From Petaurus breviceps papuanus (lineage: Eukaryota; Chordata; Mammalia; Diprotodontia; Petauridae), in assembly GCA_028583685.1 (NCBI GenBank), contig JAMXIF010000031.1, forward strand, positions 5,553,268-5,617,267: 64,000 nt of DNA. The letters run 5' to 3'. This document shows, in pieces, positions 1 through 10,740 of the stretch (the first letter of the stretch is position 1; each line of letters starts with the position of its first letter). A program made the translations under genes and the position numbers. The notes beneath the pieces are model-generated. The model searched no databases. It was not told where the DNA came from and saw only the letters and a program-made list of their open reading frames with translations.

Positions 1-69
1 CCCACCCAGAAACACCTGGCCATGTAACCTTGAGCAAGTTACTTAACCCCAATTGCTTAAAAAAAAAAT
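1..69 (+). repeat. SINE-B, 3' part cut by window edge
   Basis: The window opens inside a SINE-B copy. It matches the end of the complete copy at 6604-6760 ('acctggcc.tgtaaccttgagcaagttacttaacccc') and finishes in an A-rich tail. The head lies outside the window. Confidence 0.75.
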
Positions 70-598
70 AATCGCATGGTCCCAATATCTCCTCAAGTTT
101 TTTTTTTCTCACTATATTTCTTCTCTAGTTCTCTGACAAACTCCTTGAAAGGTTCATGTTCTCACATAGACTCCATTTCCTCATCTCCTGCTCACTTCAC
201 AACCTCCTAACATTAGAATTTTTACATAATCAGTGTACTTAAATTGTTTTAACAAGCTACCTGAAATCATAAAAACCTGTATGCTTTACACTAAAATTTT
301 CCAGCAATGAAATATGATTCTGAATCATATAATACCACTAATTTAGAAGAATTGAAAGTGCAGGTGGCCCAGATCCCAAGGGAAAACTCAAATATTGGGG
401 CATAAATAGACTGGAGCCTAGCATTGATGACTTCACAGAAAGTATAACATGAAGGAACAGTTAGACTGGTTATATAAAGATAGTAAAGTAATAGAGACTG
501 GCTAAACTTCTATAGCATAGTCAGGGCCCTCAACTAAATATGATGATGAAAATGAACCCCAGTTTTGGGGTCAAATAACAGAAAAATTAATATATGCA
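70..598. other. Unrecognised sequence
   Basis: No gene-like frame or repeat was recognised. The stretch is AT-rich and contains only short T runs. Confidence 0.4.
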
Positions 599-913
599 CA
601 GATGGAAAAACCTACACTCCCAGTCTGAAAGTGTAGCACCCACTTATGACCCTGACCCCATTGCTGATGGGCACAGACATTTTGACCTGCTTTCTTTCTT
701 TTTGTCTTTACCTGATCTGTTTCTGACCTAAGCTGTTTTAACCCTCTTTAGGAAACGCCACCTCCCTCCTTCCAAGGGTGGTTACCATAGTGATGCTAGA
801 TATAGTGTGGACATCCAGTTGGCTTTGGAACTACTGTGTCTCAAAATTCCAGAAATTAAATGATCCTCTAGCCTCAGCCTCCCCAGTAGCAAGGACAACA
901 GGCATGCACTAGC
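599..913 (-). pseudogene. 7SL (SRP) RNA pseudogene, near full length
   Basis: Read on the minus strand, this stretch follows 7SL RNA from its 5' domain (right end, 'gcctcagcctcc' and 'caggcatgc') through the S domain ('gtgtggacatccag', 'ggttaccatagtgatgc', 'tctgtttctgacct', 'ttttgacctgct') to its 3' domain (left end, near 600-640). Colinearity over about 300 bases, with 7SL segments in the right order, is the evidence. An extra stretch of about 25 bp at about 690-714 is T-rich and sits between two 'acctg' repeats. Many substitutions mark it as an old, non-functional copy. No flanking A-tail or target duplication was recognised. 7SL RNA is the RNA scaffold of the signal recognition particle. 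A fossil 7SL-derived SINE is a less likely alternative because the whole S domain is present. Confidence 0.7.
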
Positions 914-1184
914 ATTCATAGTAAAATAGAATTATAAAGTACATCTGAAATTTGTTTAATAACTGTTTCAACTAGGCAAAAGTGGAAAATAAACAAGCTG
1001 TGGAAGAAAGATAAAGATATTTGATGAAACAAAGTAACCCTAAAGCATATATACCCTGAAGTAAAACTGAACTGCTTTCTCCAGATAAAATTTCCATTTT
1101 ACATGGGAAAATAAAAGGTTCATTTGTTATGGTGCCTGTGTTGGTCAGAAGAATTTAAATATAGACTATATTTTCTATATCAAT

Positions 1185-1334
1185 GTCATCATGGAATGTT
1201 AGATATGGAAGGAACTTTCCATGTCACATAGGACAGTTACCTCATTTTGTAGATGAGGAATTAAGGTCAGAAGAGCAAAAGGCACTTGGTGGCAGGGCTG
1301 TACCTCAAAGCTCTGATTGATTATTCCCAGTTTG
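1185..1334 (-). repeat. MIR-related SINE, diverged
   Basis: The minus-strand core-SINE signature 'tttgtagatgagg' is followed by degraded 'ggcacttggtggcagg'. A SINE-A insertion abuts its right side. Confidence 0.4.
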
Positions 1335-1497
1335 GGGGAGGCTACAGTGGCTCAGTGAATAGAGCACTGGCCCTGGAGTCAGGAGGACTTGAGTTCAAAT
1401 CCGCCCTCAGACACTTGACACACTTACTAGCCATGTGACCTTGGGCAAGTTACTTAATCCCAATTGCCCTCCAAAAAAAAAGAGCAAAAAAAAAAGA
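1335..1497 (+). repeat. SINE-A, full length
   Basis: tRNA-type head ('gtggctcagtgaatagagc' with 'gagttcaaatcc' as the B-box-like segment), then 'catgtgaccttgggcaagt', then an A-rich tail at 1469-1497. It is little diverged from the other SINE-A copies in the window. No clean target duplication was found. Confidence 0.85.
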
Positions 1498-2064
1498 TAA
1501 TTCAGAATTCTTTCCAAACTTTCACACTGCTTATTTAACTTTCCCCTGAAAAATAACTTAGAAATTTAACTTAATGAACATTATTAACATGCAGGAGTGG
1601 GTGTGTGTTTTACTTTTTTTTTTTAAACATTACTTGACAAAGTTTTGAGAACAAAGAAAAAAACAACTTTGAGGCACAGCAAATATTTCTTGTTTGTGAA
1701 TTTTTATCTTTTCCCTGTGTTCTTATATCTTTCCCTTCTGGGTTTGATCTCGTGTAAAGGTGTCAGTACTGTCATCCACATGTATAGTATGGCCTCTGAT
1801 CTTCATGGACATGATTAAATCATCTTGAAGTTTTGAAGTAATGCTTCTCTGAATATTTCCCTATCTTCTGTATCTATTTTGAGGTTTCAGCTATTCTTCT
1901 TATTGTGATATCTGATGACTCAGTGTATATTCAGAATGCCGAAGAAGGAAAGGAAAAGCACTGTTTGTTTTTTCACTATTTCTTTTTGGGCTTTGATAGC
2001 CTTTGGCAAATCCCATTAAAATTGATGTGTCCTCTTCTGTTTCACTTGGTTATTCACCTTTTTT
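1498..2064. other. Unrecognised sequence
   Basis: No repeat or coding signal was recognised. A 60-codon open frame at 1905-2087 runs into the neighbouring SINE and has no protein-like features. Confidence 0.4.
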
Positions 2065-2232
2065 CCAAAGCATGGCATAGTGGATAAATGTCTGACCTTG
2101 CATTCAGGAAGACCAGGGTTCAAATATGGTTTCTAACGTTATGGCCATGAGACTGGGTAAGTCACTTAAGCTGTCTGTCTTCCAAGGTAACTCTCTAAGA
2201 TAGTAAATTACAGAGAATTTGAGGATTTGTAA
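2065..2232 (+). repeat. MAR1-type SINE, diverged
   Basis: tRNA-type head 'gcatagtggataaatg', 'agggttcaaatatgg', then the MAR1-like tail 'aactctctaagatagtaaatta'. Confidence 0.6.
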
Positions 2233-2329
2233 CAACTCAATCGTTTCAAATCAACTAACATTGTTGAGCATCTTCTGCACTTGTATTAATTGAATTTATT
2301 ATCTTTTCCCCAAAACGATCTCCTGGCTT

Positions 2330-2770
2330 TGCTCTTCTGGTAGAGGGCACCACCATCCTCCCAGTCCCTCAGGCTTGCAGCAGAACTGTTATCCTTGACT
2401 CCTCACTCTCTCACACGCTGACCTCCCACCTATGTCCAATCTTTTGCCAAGATCTGTAGTGTGCACCTTTTCAGTATCTCCCAATATGCCCCTTTTTTTC
2501 TACTTTGACACTGCCACCACTGTGGTGCAAGCAGTGGGTGGAGAGCCAAGAACTCCCAGATTCTTCATTCAGTGAGGTTACCCCAGCCAGGCATCTCTTA
2601 ATTTCCTGCATTTCTCTGGACTTTGTCATCCCCATGTGCCAATACCCTTCCCTCCCTTTTCAGCATATGTTTTATGTGTTGTGTTCTGGGTTAGATCTCG
2701 AGTGCTTTGAGGTCGCGGACTGGCTGTTGGTACAGTATCTTAGCACATTGTAGGCTCATAAATGTTTATT
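2330..2770 (+). repeat. L2 LINE, ORF2 3' part and 3' end
   Basis: Sense L2: 'agagggcaccaccatcctccca', a C-rich coding remnant 'acactgccaccactgtgg', then the L2 3' terminus ('cattgtaggctcataaatg' followed by 'ttattggctgattg'). L2 is a CR1-superfamily LINE, extinct in therians. The 82-codon open frame at 2505-2753 lies within it and is not a host gene. Confidence 0.7.
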
Positions 2771-3175
2771 GGCTGATTGATATCTTCAGGGAATCTTAAA
2801 ATTTTCTTGGAGATAAAAATAAGGTTTCTATATACTGCTGACTAAGTTTCACCTTCTCCATTGCCATGGAGAATAATAAAGGAACAATTTGTTAGAAGTT
2901 TGTCATTTACAGGGAATTGAGAGGAAATTGGAGGATAAGTCCATGACCACATACCAAAACCCAAAGAATATTTTATTCTAGTAAATTGAGCATGCTCTCT
3001 TTACAGTTTGTTATGACTGAACTATTGCAGCTCAGCATCAAACATTTTCTCTCACTTTTAGCCTTTGTTGAGATTTCCCACTTTTGATCTGTTGCTATTT
3101 CATACACTTCTTAACACTCTAGCCCTCCAGCTCCATGCCTTATTTTTCTAGACATTATCTTGGCTAGTTTACTAG
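2771..3175. other. Unrecognised sequence
   Basis: Nothing was recognised on either strand. Confidence 0.35.
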
Positions 3176-3390
3176 CCATCTTGGCAGAGTGGAAAGACCC
3201 CTGGAGACCTTGATTCGATTTCTGGCTCTGACCATCCTTGTGACCATTGGCAGGTCATTTAACCTCTGCAAACCTCTATTTCCCCATAAGGCTAATGAAA
3301 AGAATAATTCTTGCACTCTGTATAACAGAAATGTTTTTGTGAAAGCATTTTGTAAAACTTAAAATACCATAAAAATATAAATTGTATTTA
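3176..3390 (+). repeat. MIR/MON1-type SINE
   Basis: Head 'cttggcagagtggaaagac', core 'aggtcatttaacctctgc', tail resembling MON1-type ends ('gcattttgtaaaacttaaaa'). Confidence 0.6.
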
Positions 3391-3539
3391 CATATGTAGA
3401 AACTTCTCAGCTATTAACTTTTCCACTCCACACTAGGGGCTTAGTAGTAAAGAGTAATTAGTACCATGTCCATGATGGGATAGGGGCAGCACTGATATAA
3501 AGTAGTGTCTATTTTTTCCTTTCTGGTTTATAAATTTTG

Positions 3540-4025
3540 TAGCATACTTAATGTAGTATTGAAAGATCTTCATAGTTTAGCTCCAACTTGACTTTCCAGC
3601 ATTATTTTCATACTATTTCCCTTTATGAACCATATAATACAGGTAAATTTGTCTAGTATATTGTTCCCCAAAGAGACCTCATGCTTTTCCATTCCTCTGC
3701 TTTTGTTCATTCCATTTCCTGTGTTTGAAATATTCTCTTCATCCTTTCCCCTAGTTTTTGCCCATTGAAATCATGCTTTTCTTTTAAGGCCTCGCTTCTC
3801 ATCTAGAATTAATGTTTTCATTCTGTGAACTCTCACAGTACTTTGCTCCCACCTTTCCTTGCTCTCCTATTGATCTTGATTTTGGTATTACTTTAGCTAT
3901 GTCTTACTTCCCCCTAATGAAAAACTCTTTAGGTGCAAACTATCTTCATCTTTTTATCTCTGTTTTTAGTATCTTGTGCACAACATCCTTATAATAAATG
4001 TTTCTTGAGTGAATAAACAAATGAA
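3540..4025 (+). repeat. L2 LINE, 3' end
   Basis: A C/T-rich sense-strand L2 coding remnant with segments equivalent to 'gaaatattctcttcatcc' and 'tgcttttcttttaaggcctc', ending with the L2 terminus 'aataaatgtttcttgagtgaa'. Confidence 0.65.
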
Positions 4026-4937
4026 TTGACTCTTAAAAGCAATTTCAAAAAAGCATTCTAAAAATGTTTCAAATATCCTTAGACTAGACATATGGCTTTC
4101 TCACCTAATAGCTATGAATTCTGATACGTTTCTTTGGTGGGAATATTTTACTAAAAGTAAGAGCACTCCAGAGTCATTATTTTATAGTCACATCTTATAA
4201 CATGTGTACATATGTATGTGCATTTATATATATGTAATTTTTTCTAGTAGTTTAGCATGCATGTACAATAATGGTTCCTCATTGTTTCATTATATTCTTG
4301 CCTGGTGGAACAATGTCTATGGAAGAAAGGATTATGTTTCCAAAAGGGTGGACACTTAAATTAGAGCAATATTTTCTGATAATACTTCTAGGAATGATGG
4401 GAAATGTTAGTCCTAAGGGATTATTTAATCTCTTCAATAAGGAACAATCTCCATATAGATGCTCTTTGTGTCAAAAGACCCCAAAAAATAGAAAGTAGTT
4501 TGATTTTAAAGTATGGCAATTAAAGCCTTATTTTACTTGGGAATTTCAGTTATTGCTCTCGTATGCCTTGAGGGAAACAGCAGTGAAAACTAGCTACATT
4601 GAAAAAATACACGAGACTCCTATTATCTAAAGTCATAGGGGAGCTTTTTGCTTCTATGTGATTATTATCCTTTTTATAACTGTTACTATTTCTTTTTTTT
4701 TTTTTTGGTTCCCTGAACTAAAATAGAAGACAAAGGGCTGAACTTGGGACCAAAGAAACTTAGGTTTTCATTCTGCCTCTGACATATATACTGTGTGACG
4801 CTAGATAACCTAATTAACATGGAAATACCCTCTAAACCTAAAAGGTACAGTCAAATTGTTTACCTCAATAGATAAGAGTTTGAATTGCCTACATGGAGAG
4901 GTCTAACTTCCTTCTCACATCACCCTTACATATGCTT
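4026..4937. other. Unrecognised, possible MIR scrap
   Basis: A 75-codon open frame at 4271-4498 has no recognisable domain or splice context. A faint MIR-like core ('tctgcctctgacatatatactgtgtga') sits near 4770-4800. A T run lies at about 4690. Confidence 0.35.
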
Positions 4938-5100
4938 AGCTGAAAGTGAACTTAAAGATCATTGAGTTGAATTACCTCATCTTATGGCTTGGGACACTGA
5001 ATTCTAGAAAGGCCACACAATTACTTAGCAGTAGAAATGGGACTAGCACCCAGGATTTCTATCAACTTAGCCCAGTATTCTATACCATTATCTACTTCAT
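4938..5100 (-). repeat. MIR-related SINE
   Basis: The minus-strand pattern (attention to 'gatcattgagttgaatta', 'cctcatcttatggcttggga', then a degraded 'aaggccacacaattacttagcag') fits the MIR-derived elements repeated elsewhere in the window. Confidence 0.5.
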
Positions 5101-5103
5101 TGG

Positions 5104-6060
5104 TTGGCTATTGTCCTTCATTCTCAAAGAGGACCACCACAAGGTACAGTGTGTCCTCCTATGGCTAATCAGACCAGCATGAGCTTGGAAGGCTGTACTA
5201 CAGGTTGGGCAAAAATAGTCCACATGACCATTTATTCGGAATGGAGATGTCTCTAAATTCGTGCATCTCACATTTCTTTTGGACTATAACAATTCTGCTT
5301 TGCTCATAGAGCACAGCACCTACTTTGATATGGGCACTCCATGCTGAGTGGCCCTTTGCCATTTTCTCCTATATCACACAATTGCTTTTGAAGTTCTTCA
5401 GAGAGACCTTCCAAATGCCCTTGTATCTCTTCTGACCTTCATGTGAGTGCTTGCCTTATGTGAGTTCTCTGTAAAATAGTCTTTTAGGCAAAAGTTCATT
5501 CGACATTTGAACAAGGTGGCCAGCCCATTGGAATTGTGCTTTCTGCAATCGAGGTTAAATGCTTGGCAGTTTAGTTCAAGAAAGGACCTCAGTGTTTGGT
5601 ACCTTATCTTGCCAAATGACCTTCAGAATTTTCCTAATTCAAATGGAAGCAAGTCATTTTCCTGGCATAGTGCTGGTATTCTGTCCAGGTTTCATAGGCA
5701 TAAGACGTTGAAATGCACACAGCAGTTCTGTAGACCTTCAGTTTGGTAGAAAATCTAATCCCTCTTCTCTCCCACACTTTCCTTCGGGGCCTCCCAAACA
5801 GTGGGCTAGATTTGGCAATGTGTGCTTCAAACTAATCATCTATGTGATACGTCCCTGGAAAATATACTGCCAAGGTAAGTGAATTTATCCATAGCATTCA
5901 ATATTTCTCCATTTGCTATAACTGATGGTTCCACATATGGATGGTGTAGTGCTAGCTGGTAGAGAACCTCTGTTTTCTTGGTATTAACTGTTAGGCCAAA
6001 ATTAAGATAAGCAGCAAGAATCAAACCATACTTTACTGTAGCTCCATCTCAGAGGCTACA
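5104..6060 (-). repeat. RTE/Ingi-like LINE, RT C-terminal region and 3' end
   Basis: On the minus strand, codons at 5836-6024 give a peptide with 'FGLTVNTKKTEVLY' and 'LNAMDKFTYLGSIFSRDV'. This 'LTxNxKKTEVxY ... FTYLGS' pattern is typical of the end of the reverse transcriptase in RTE and related non-LTR clades (Ingi/Vingi, jockey-like). The likely 3' end lies at the left ('ttgtccttcattctcaaaga' on the plus strand), a motif I associate with an abundant marsupial LINE. Coding continuity is lost outside the 62-codon frame. The 80-codon plus-strand frame at 5507-5749 is its antisense shadow. Clade assignment is uncertain. Confidence 0.65.
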
Positions 6061-6169
6061 TTGCACAATCCCTACTCCATTACATAGTTATCCAAAGACT
6101 AATGATTTTCTCTGCTGACCTAGTAGAGATGTCTTACTTCATTATCCCATGATCTTATTATCAACATAA

Positions 6170-6955
6170 GCATTGTCTTTATCAATCCAGAAAGGTCAGG
6201 AGCCAGCTTGTGAAAACTTAAATACTAAAACAGAAGAGTTGATATTTGATCATAGACATGATAGGGATCCATTGGAGTTTATTATGTAAAAGAATCACTT
6301 TCGCAGCTGTGTGGAAGATGGATTAGAGTGGACTGAGGCTTAAGATAGGAGACCAATTAGGAGACTTTTGCAGTAGTCCAGGTGAATGGTGTTGAAAGCC
6401 TAACTCTGGGTAGTGGTTATGTGTGAAGAGGAGGAGATTAACAGGAAATGTTATAGAGCTAGAGATAACAAGATTTGGAAGTTGATTGATACATAGAATG
6501 AATGAGAGTGAGGAGTCAAGGATGTTATTAAGATTGCAAACCTATGTATCTCAAGAGATAGTAATGATCTTGACAAAATCATGGATATTAAAAATAAAGG
6601 TGGGGGCGGCCAGGTAGCACAGCGAGTAAGAGCACCGGCTCCAGTGTTGGGACGACCTGGAGATCAAATCCTGGGCTCGGACACTCAGCACCACACCCAG
6701 AAATGGCTGGCCGTGTAGCCTTGAGCAAGTTACTTAACCCTGATTGCTTAAAAAAAAAAAATAAAGGTGGATCTGTAAGGAAGGATAACAAGTTATGCTT
6801 CGGACATGGGGATTTGATTTAGAACTTCCATTTTGAACTAATAGGACATTATTGATACAAGAACAGAACTTAGAATAAAGCTGGACATAAAGATCTGAGA
6901 GTCAACTGTGTAGAGATGGTAATTAAACCATGGCAGTAACATATGCCCACATCAG
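6170..6955 (-). repeat. L2-like LINE fragment A, split by SINE-B
   Basis: Antisense L2 coding sequence: 'gatagggatccattggagtt', 'gcagtagtccaggtgaatgg', 'agtgaggagtcaaggatg', then after the SINE 'gatctgagagtcaactgtg'. It overlaps in content with the L2 segment at 8225-9066, so they are two separate copies and not one split element. Confidence 0.65.
6604..6760 (+). repeat. SINE-B, full length, with target duplication
   Basis: A complete SINE-B: head 'ggcggccaggtagcacagcg', B-box-like 'gagatcaaatcctgg', 'gtagccttgagcaagttac', A tail. Flanks repeat 'ataaaggtgg' (plus adjoining A's) at 6594-6603 and 6761-6770, a direct target-site duplication. It sits inside an antisense L2 copy. The minus-strand open frame at 6588-6791 is an artefact of the SINE. 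Confidence 0.92.
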
Positions 6956-7464
6956 TCATCAGAATTGGATAATAATTACCCATTTTAAAAAAAGTTTTTT
7001 GTCATATCTTGGATATATATTCCCCGGGAGGTCAACACACCTTTTATTTTTTCTCATCCGGTCAACATGTAGTTGTCTGATTGTCTTGCAGCAGAGTTGC
7101 TGACCACCGGTACTTTGCTTCCTCTGGTTCTCCCTCATGTTCTCTCACCTGACAGCATCTCTGGATCTACTTTATCATTTGTTGGAGGGCAAGTAGTTGT
7201 TTCCTTATCAGAGTATCCAGTTCCTTCTTCTTTAGAAAGAGCCTTGAATTTATTTCCTAGTTCCAATTATTGAGTGGTTTCCCTTTCCATTCTCTTCTAA
7301 CTGTGGTATTCTTCTGTCTTCCAACTTCTTCCATAGATCAATATTTTTGCCTGTTGTTTTACATCCTTCTTCTTTCTTTTTTGTGAGTTGGGTACTGTTC
7401 CTCCAGTCCAGTGCTCTTTCCATAACACTACACTGCTCATAAAGGAACTTGGAGGAAAATATAA
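6956..7464. other. Unrecognised sequence
   Basis: Nothing was recognised. Open frames of 66 codons on each strand (7073-7273 +, 7297-7497 -) have no family features, and the second runs into a SINE. Confidence 0.35.
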
Positions 7465-7471
7465 GAGAGAA

Positions 7472-7633
7472 TTTTTTTTTTGCGTTTTGGAGGGCAATTG
7501 GTGTTAAGTGACTTGCCCAAGGTCACATGGCTAGTTTTTGTGCTAAGTGTCTGTGTTAAGAGGATGGGTTTGAACTCAGGTCCTCCTGATTCCAGGGCCG
7601 GTGCTCTATTTACTACACCACCTAGCCACCCCT
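7472..7633 (-). repeat. SINE-A, full length, with target duplication
   Basis: Reverse-oriented SINE-A with a T run at 7472-7480, 'agtgacttgcccaaggtca', and the head 'ccacctagccacccc' at the right end. The short direct repeat 'gagagaa' flanks it at 7465-7471 and 7634-7640. Confidence 0.9.
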
Positions 7634-7640
7634 GAGAGAA

Positions 7641-8224
7641 ATTCTTAACAATCTTTTAAAGCAGTTAATTTCCTGACCTAAAGCATGAAATCTGATTAAC
7701 TCTATTTCAGAAGTTATTAGAATCTTTTGTTCAGTGATTGATAATTTAAAATGTACTTTGTTCTAATTATTTAGTAACGTGTCACTGCCGACTCCCCCGC
7801 CTATTTAGAAAATGCAGCAGGAGGGAAACTTTCCTTCTCGTTTCTGGGAGGAAATACATTTGGAAGATATATGATTTTGCCAATGAATGAACAATAGATC
7901 CTCTGTTTCCAAAATTATCAGCCTGTGGTGTCAGCAAAAGAACCCTAGCTGTCCTTAGTTCTATCTAAAGCATATTCTAAATTAAGGGTCAATAGGATTT
8001 CTCTTTATTCACATACAGCCTTCCTCCATGAGTTCCTAAAACTCTGATCATCCTCTGACCTGTGTACCTTAGGTTATTGTTAAACTTCCTTCTTCATAAA
8101 GTCAACTAGAAAAGAGTTATTGGCATTTTTTCAGAGTTCTATCTTACCTTGTAGTTTCAGAGATTCAATTCTCTCATAGCATGAAAAAAAAATCCATAAA
8201 AGGACAGAATTCCTAAAAAAAAAA
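7641..8224. other. Unrecognised sequence
   Basis: No repeat family or coding signal was recognised. Confidence 0.35.
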
Positions 8225-9066
8225 AAACAAGGGAAATATAATGACTTCCATTTTAGACACATTGAATTCGAGATGTATTTTGCACATATTGAGGACGTTT
8301 AAATGTTGGAGAAGTGAGTCTAGAGATTAGGAGAGATTTTAAGACTGGATTAGTAGTCTTAAGAATCATCATCATATAGGTAATAATTGAATTATGAGAG
8401 CTAATAGGATCACTAAATGAAATAGTATAGAGGGAGAAGAGAGGATGATCCAGGATTAAGCCCTGGGAAACACTAACCATTATTTAGGGATCCAGCAAAA
8501 GGGTATGAAGAGGAGTGGTTAGACAGGTAGAAGAACCAATATAGAACAGTATCATGAAAAACTAGAAATAAGTATCAAGGAGAAGAGGGTTGTTGACAGT
8601 GTCAAAGTCAGCCGACAGGTCAAGAAAGATGACAAATGAAAAAAAGCCATTAGGTTTCACTATAAATATATCACTGGTAACTTTAGAGAAAACAGATTGA
8701 GTTGAATAATTATTTCAGAAATAAGAAGAGAGGGAGAGGAAAGGAAAGGGTCATTTATGGATAGTCTTCTTGAGATCTTTAGCCACATAACAGAGAAAAC
8801 ATATTGGACAATACTTGTGGGGATGTACAGATCAAGTGAGGATTTTTTGAGGAAGGGGGAGAGACATGTACATGTTTGTAGGCAGTGGGAAAGCAGCCAT
8901 TAGGGAGAGGTTGAAGATAAATTAATGAGTGAGGATAACGGGGGCCATCCACTAGAAAAAATGAGATGGAATGGAATCTTTTGTTATTGTAAAGGACTTT
9001 GCCTTGGTAACGGCGAGGTCTACTTCTTCCTGGGAGACAGCAGTGAGGGAGGAGATAGCAAGTATT
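8225..9066 (-). repeat. L2-like LINE fragment B, RT region
   Basis: Antisense L2 ORF2. Minus-strand codons at 8253-8480 give 'SQGLILDHPLFSLYTISF', matching the RT block 'PQGSxLGPLLFSLYT', then a decayed 'ITYMMMI' where the catalytic YADD should be. Codons at 8779-9126 give 'NGCFPTAYKHVHVSP', matching the conserved L2 stretch 'FPTxFKxAxVxP'. The catalytic motif is lost, so the copy is dead. Confidence 0.78.
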
Positions 9067-9159
9067 TAATAAATGTTTGTTGACTTCTAAATTTATAAAG
9101 ATACTCATTTCTGTTGTCTCCTTCACTCATGTGATGTACCACTAAGTTGGATAAGATCA

Positions 9160-9290
9160 TTGATATAAACCAAGCTGAAACTAAGGCCAAAAGAGGTTAA
9201 ACTACTTGCCAGAGGACACATAGTTAGGACTTAAACCTGAGTCTTCTGACTCCAGATCCAGTGTTCCTTCCATACTGTATTTCTGATACA
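9160..9290 (-). repeat. MIR-related SINE
   Basis: The minus-strand MIR core 'gaggttaaactacttgcc' is followed by 'cctgagtcttctgactccag'. Confidence 0.55.
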
Positions 9291-9889
9291 GATATAAAAA
9301 AATTACATTTTATAGAGAAGGAAATTTGGACCAGGTCAAATCTACAAATTTTTCTGTGCTTTGCTTTAGATGTAACAATAGTCCTCTAGATTGTTAGGCC
9401 CTTTCAGCCAGTATATGATCTGATTTTAGAAATCAGTGGAGCGGTGTGTTGGAACGAAGTACAAGGCAGGGTGTAGTTATACTAGGGATAAATTGGGGAT
9501 GGGTTTCCATGGGCATGTTCCTAATAAGGAGAATCAATAGCAGAGTTTTAAGCAGCAATATTCACTCACTCAGTGTTATACTCTTTCATTCATCTGCTTG
9601 ATCAGTTTGCTTATTAACATTTCTGTAGGTCAGGGTGGGAGAAACTGATTATGTAGAAACTGGGAGCTGTGCCTCTTCCATTCTGCCTTGTTACCTCCCA
9701 CTGAAGTCACTAACCAACTTCAGCTTTTTATGTGGGACAACTCAGACCTTCTCTAATAAACCTTGTTAAGGAAAGTCCTTAGGTGCTTTTTAAGTACAAA
9801 GGAACTCAGACCTGTCAAAAATGATCATGATTCTTTAGGTTTTCCTAAGAACTCTCCAGGAGAATTATAACCAATGTCTTTGCTCACTC
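9291..9889. other. Unrecognised sequence
   Basis: No repeat or gene signal was recognised. Confidence 0.35.
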
Positions 9890-10740
9890 CTAAAACCTCC
9901 CCCCTGTTGCCTTTCCTCTCACATGAGGATGAAGCCTCTTACTTTACCAAGAATATTGAGAGCTTTATGTGTGAATTTCCTCTTTATCCAGTCTTTTCAT
10001 CTCACTCTGGTTGTTAATCTCAAAACCCCTTAACATTGTGCCATCCAAGTCTCTCCTACTTTTGCCCAATCTGTTCAAGTATGTGGCCCTCAACACTCCT
10101 ATGTGTGGCCCAAACCAAATTAAAATGTAATTTTATTTAACAAAATGAATAAAAAACACAATAAAATATAAATAATATTTCATTTTAAAACTAAATCAAT
10201 AAGTGGTCCAGGATCCTTATGTATAGTTTAAAAAAAAAACATTTCTATTAGAGTTTGACACCACTGTCTTATAAGTAAAGTCAATCTCTTTGCCAAAGTC
10301 AATCTTTCTAAATTTTCTCAAATAGATCACAAATTTAATTACCCTTCCATTCTAATCTTCAGTCTTTCCATATGTACTGATTCTTTCCCTACTGCCTTCA
10401 CACAGGGACTTCTATTTCTCTCACACAAAAACCCCCAAACAAATAAGCAAACAAACACTTTTCTCTAGACTACACTATCTCCCAGCTGTCATCTGGGAGG
10501 GAGCTATCAAAGGGAGAATGAGCCTCCATTTTACAGCCAAATTCCTAGGAAAAAAATCTCGAAAAACAAAACCTCTGTCCAATTTTCTCTCCTTCTACTC
10601 CTCAAACTTCTAAGTCTCTTTTCACAGTTGGATGGTCTTTTTTTTTTTTTGTTCCAGATCTGCCTTCATTTATCTTCCCCATTTAACCACCCCTTTTTTA
10701 CTCTAGTGACTACTCTCTCCTACTCTACCTGTTCAACTGG
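9890..10740 (+). repeat. L2 LINE, mid-ORF2, interrupted by DNA transposon
   Basis: A sense L2 stretch upstream of and into the RT domain: 'ctcttactttaccaagaatattgag' region at 9936-9960, 'ttccctactgcct' near 10385, 'ttctactcctcaaacttct' near 10592-10612. The hAT-like element at about 10085-10266 interrupts it. Confidence 0.62.
10085..10266. mobile_element. hAT-like non-autonomous DNA transposon, copy 1
   Basis: Shares a long stretch with copy 2 at 34894-35095 ('gtttgacaccactg' end here; 'attaaaatgtaattt', 'aacaaaatgaataaaa', 'ggatcctta'). The right end 'gagtttgacaccactg' fits a hAT-type terminus. The left end is not sharply defined. Non-coding. Confidence 0.55.

Noticed and set aside
838-915. 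Alu-like sequence suggesting a primate origin
   Set aside because: The similarity extends across the whole 7SL RNA, including the S domain that Alu lacks, and the other SINEs in the window are marsupial-type. 7SL pseudogene is the better reading.
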